Part shown: one piece after another, positions 13,884 through 15,515 of the stretch
Numbering within the stretch: position 1 is the first letter of the stretch
Layout of the letters: each line of letters begins with the position of its first letter
From: Minisyncoccota bacterium
GTDB lineage: Bacteria > Patescibacteriota > Microgenomatia > Levybacterales > UBA12049
Assembly: GCA_025449795.1 (NCBI GenBank)
Contig: JANWIQ010000011.1
Span: 1 to 15,515 of the forward strand
Reading direction: 5' to 3'
Length of the DNA: 15,515 bases
Position numbers and translations under genes: made by a program
Notes under the pieces: model-generated
Database searches by the model: none
What the model saw: only the letters and a program-made list of their open reading frames with translations
Told to the model about the DNA's origin: nothing

Positions 13884-14705
13884 CTATACCACTGCGTGAG
13901 GATGTACTTCTTTGCGAAGCGCTCGTAGTATTTCAATTTTCCCTACTACATCATCGAGAAGTTTTTTCTCAAGTTCTGCAAATACATCTTCTCCTTTCGA
14001 AAATGTATTTTTTGTTTTTTCTTTCCTTTTTTTCCATACATACCACTGGCTTTCCCGCAACTCTTTAAAATTTTCCTTTGTTTTTTGAATAAGATTCTCT
14101 GTCTGCACAAGAATTTCCTCAAGTCTATCTCTACTTGACTCACCGACATTATGCGCATCTACCGTATTTTCCAATTGCTCCAGTGCAGTAATGTCACCCT
14201 GTGTATAAGCACTATTAATTTGTTTCATGATTAATTCCCTTTTTTCTTTTTCCTCTGGGTTAACTACCAAATCGGGGTGAAATTTACGGATGAGTTTTTT
14301 CCAGAGTGCTTTCATATCTTCTTGTACATCGTGCGGAATTTCTTGTCTATTTTCAAAAAAACTTTTTTCTGCTTCTATTTTTTCTTGCTCTTTTTGCATC
14401 CGAAGTATTTCATTATAAAATTTGTCCTCTTCTGCTTTGACTGCTTCTTCATAGGTCATACCCTCTTCCATAAGGCGTTTGAGATTTTTGTATTGAATAA
14501 TTTCCAAATCCAATTGATTGTCTTTTAAAAGCAAGTAACCAATTCGCACGGTATACTCATTTTTAATAAGCTCCAATTCCATTTTGAGGGTTTCCACTTT
14601 TTCCATCCAGATTTCCAAAACCTTTCTCTTCCTCTCGATACTTTTTTGGAGCTGCTGCTTGATTCTTTCTTCTTTTGTTGTAGAAATAATAAGATTTTTT
14701 TGCAT
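13884..14705 (-). CDS. Coiled-coil protein with a J-domain segment
   Basis: 273 residues from the ATG at 14705. The N-terminal ~120 residues are charged and helical with long coiled-coil character (about 11-60 and 85-120). A J-domain-like segment follows at about 126-180: DVQEDMKALWKKLIRKFHPDL with the HPD triad at 143-145, then EEKEKRELIMKQINSAYTQGDITALEQL. HPD with flanking helices II and III is what stimulates DnaK ATPase, so it probably recruits DnaK to a specific client or site. No zinc-finger or substrate-binding domain of true DnaJ is present. The C-terminal third is again helical and basic. A start further upstream (14888) would run through the divergent gene and is rejected. It is convergent with the MFS gene with no gap. 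Confidence 0.82.
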   Translation of the reverse strand: MQKNLIISTTKEERIKQQLQKSIERKRKVLEIWMEKVETLKMELELIKNEYTVRIGYLLLKDNQLDLEIIQYKNLKRLMEEGMTYEEAVKAEEDKFYNEILRMQKEQEKIEAEKSFFENRQEIPHDVQEDMKALWKKLIRKFHPDLVVNPEEKEKRELIMKQINSAYTQGDITALEQLENTVDAHNVGESSRDRLEEILVQTENLIQKTKENFKELRESQWYVWKKRKEKTKNTFSKGEDVFAELEKKLLDDVVGKIEILRALRKEVHPHAVV

Positions 14706-14715
14706 ACGAAGGTCT

Positions 14716-14745
14716 ATTATACCAAGTTCTTCTTGCAACTGGCAA
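14716..14745 (-). promoter_or_regulatory. Promoter of the J-domain gene
   Basis: Minus strand: TTGCCA (14745-14740), 18-base spacer, TATAAT (14721-14716, perfect) preceded by TGG, an extended -10. The ATG at 14705 is 10 bases past the -10 box, leaving a leader of about 3-4 bases. Confidence 0.65.
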
Positions 14746-14761
14746 AAGTAGCGTGTATAAA
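14733..14761 (+). promoter_or_regulatory. Promoter of the YjbQ-family gene
   Basis: Plus strand: TTGCAA (14733-14738), 17-base spacer, TATAAA (14756-14761), then 7 bases to the ATG at 14769, so the mRNA would be leaderless. The GAGGT touching the ATG is too close for a normal Shine-Dalgarno contact. The -35 box is one base away from the -35 of the divergent J-domain promoter. Confidence 0.6.
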
Positions 14762-14768
14762 AAGAGGT

Positions 14769-15155
14769 ATGCGCCTCACCATTCCAACACATAAAAATAA
14801 AGAAGTGATTGATATTACTGATGATATTGAGGAATTGCTGGAAGATGCAGGAAAAGAAAATGGTATGTGTGTAATTTTTGCCCAACATACCACCTGTGCG
14901 ATTACCACAGCGGATTTGGACCCAGGGACAGACTTGGATTTACTCGATGCACTCGTTGGCATGCTGCCTGAAATAGCGTATCGTCACCCGCATAATCCGG
15001 CACATGCGCCGGACCATATTCTCTCCAGCATTATTGGCCCTTCGGTAAGTATCCCTTTTACAAAAAAGCGTCTAGAACTTGGCGTGTGGCAACGAGTTAT
15101 CTTAGTAGAACTTGATGGCCCACGGACAAGAGATATCGTAGTTACTATTCTATAG
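14769..15155 (+). CDS. YjbQ/UPF0047 family protein
   Basis: 128 residues, close to the family's usual ~130-140. Conserved features: HTTCAITT (40-47), LDPGTDLDLLDAL (50-62), the His-rich stretch YRHPHNPAHAPDHILSSIIGPSVSIPF (71-97) with probable metal-site histidines, and the closing GVWQRVILVELDGPRTRDIVV (105-125). The E. coli homologue YjbQ has been reported to have weak thiamine-phosphate-synthase activity, but the family's true role is unsettled. The start at 14769 begins family similarity (MRLTIPTHKNKEVIDIT) and matches a promoter ending 7 bases before; the longer reading from 14646 overlaps the divergent gene. Confidence 0.9.
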   Translation: MRLTIPTHKNKEVIDITDDIEELLEDAGKENGMCVIFAQHTTCAITTADLDPGTDLDLLDALVGMLPEIAYRHPHNPAHAPDHILSSIIGPSVSIPFTKKRLELGVWQRVILVELDGPRTRDIVVTIL

Positions 15156-15317
15156 CAGCTTTTTCTCGAAGCAGGGTATGAATTTTTTCAGAATAAGCGC
15201 TGCAACAAATAGCCAACCAATAAAAGGTTAGTCCCCTGAGATATTATTTTACTAATTTCTGCAGAGTATTCCAATTTCTTGTAGTGGAATTTTGCCAAAT
15301 TTTTTTAGGAAATTAAG
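15156..15317. other. Gene-free convergent spacer
   Basis: 162 bases between the YjbQ stop and the hydrolase stop. No start-to-stop frame with a plausible product, tRNA or strong terminator hairpin was seen. On the minus strand, reading past the hydrolase TAG in the same frame gives 21 further codons before another TAG; nothing suggests these are translated. Confidence 0.5.
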
Positions 15318-15515
15318 CTATTCTCCAAATTCCTTTTTGTAAAAGGCAACGGTATTTTGTACTGCGTTATTCCATGTATCTGCTGGCAACATATTATGGT
15401 CTGCACCTGGATGCATGTTGTATGAAGTTTGAACTTTATTTTTGGTAAGCGTCTTTACCAAATTATCACTCCACCAGTATGGCACCTCCACATCCGCTGT
15501 CCCTTGCTCAATATC
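15318..15515 (-). CDS. C-terminal end of an alpha/beta hydrolase (partial)
   Basis: The reverse strand reads 65 codons from the edge to TAG at 15320-15318. QGTADVEVPYWWSDNLVKTL (4-23) fits the block around the catalytic acid of the alpha/beta-hydrolase fold (usual form GxxDxxVP...S..L), and YNMHPGADHNM (32-42) carries the catalytic histidine (ADHN). The closing helix is WNNAVQNTVAFYKKEFGE. The pattern is that of prolyl-oligopeptidase or dienelactone-hydrolase-type esterases and peptidases. The nucleophile serine and the start lie outside the window, so the substrate class is open. Confidence 0.8.
   Translation of the reverse strand, partial: DIEQGTADVEVPYWWSDNLVKTLTKNKVQTSYNMHPGADHNMLPADTWNNAVQNTVAFYKKEFGE

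Noticed and set aside
14646..14768. Longer N-terminus for the YjbQ-family protein
   Set aside because: Family similarity begins at the ATG 14769; the upstream part is antisense to the start of the J-domain gene and crosses both promoters.
15156..15250. Minus-strand fragment reading PFIGWLFVAALILKKF, like a membrane helix
   Set aside because: A stop codon immediately precedes it and there is no start; too short to separate from chance in AT-rich DNA.
15255..15320. Readthrough extension of the hydrolase past its TAG
   Set aside because: The 21-codon extension lacks family similarity; the domain's closing helix already ends at the TAG.
1..15515. TGA-to-glycine recoding
   Set aside because: All genes read through with the standard code, and no internal TGA is needed to keep frames open; only avoidance of TGA as stop is seen.

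Overview
The window is AT-rich, tightly packed bacterial DNA. It most resembles a Candidate Phyla Radiation (Patescibacteria) genome, perhaps Microgenomates-like. The assignment is an inference from several traits: a shortened HrcA, MetRS with variant signature motifs, almost no Shine-Dalgarno sequences, start codons sitting 6-10 bases after -10 boxes, overlapping or abutting genes, and an otherwise sparse gene set. No rRNA, tRNA, insertion sequence or CRISPR array was seen. All 15 visible stop codons are TAA or TAG.

Layout. (1) 1-3500, minus strand: heat-shock operon hrcA-grpE-dnaK, with a strong sigma70-type promoter overlapped by a CIRCE operator upstream of hrcA and a second likely promoter before dnaK. 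dnaK runs off the left edge. (2) 3494-6283, plus strand: a small membrane protein, methionyl-tRNA synthetase (metG) and a TatD-family metallohydrolase. (3) 6348-11741, plus strand: an envelope-glycan block of a membrane GT2 glycosyltransferase, a GT39/ArnT-like multi-pass glycosyltransferase, a small membrane protein, a WecA/MraY-type phosphoglycosyltransferase variant and a UbiA-type polyprenyl-phosphate phosphoribosyltransferase candidate. The last four overlap or nearly touch. They plausibly make and use polyprenyl-phosphate-linked sugars on both faces of the membrane. (4) 11738-13883: a PEGA/SH3b surface protein (minus) and an MFS exporter (plus), driven by divergent promoters that occupy the same ~33 bp. 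(5) 13884-15155: a coiled-coil J-domain protein (minus) and a YjbQ/UPF0047 protein (plus), again divergent with adjacent -35 boxes. (6) 15318-15515: the C-terminus of an alpha/beta hydrolase (minus).

The most unusual structure is a set of short arrays with exact 7- or 8-bp periodicity between genes: between dnaK and grpE, grpE and hrcA, upstream of hrcA, between tatD and GT2, and between GT2 and GT39. Each locus has its own unit word. Four of the five contain forward units followed by inverted units, so they can fold into long hairpins. The clearest (7850-7913) is eight octamers in perfect register, four forward then four inverted. A sixth array, of heptamers, lies inside the tatD coding sequence directly before a REP-like palindrome. 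Together they add about 24 in-frame residues to the enzyme.
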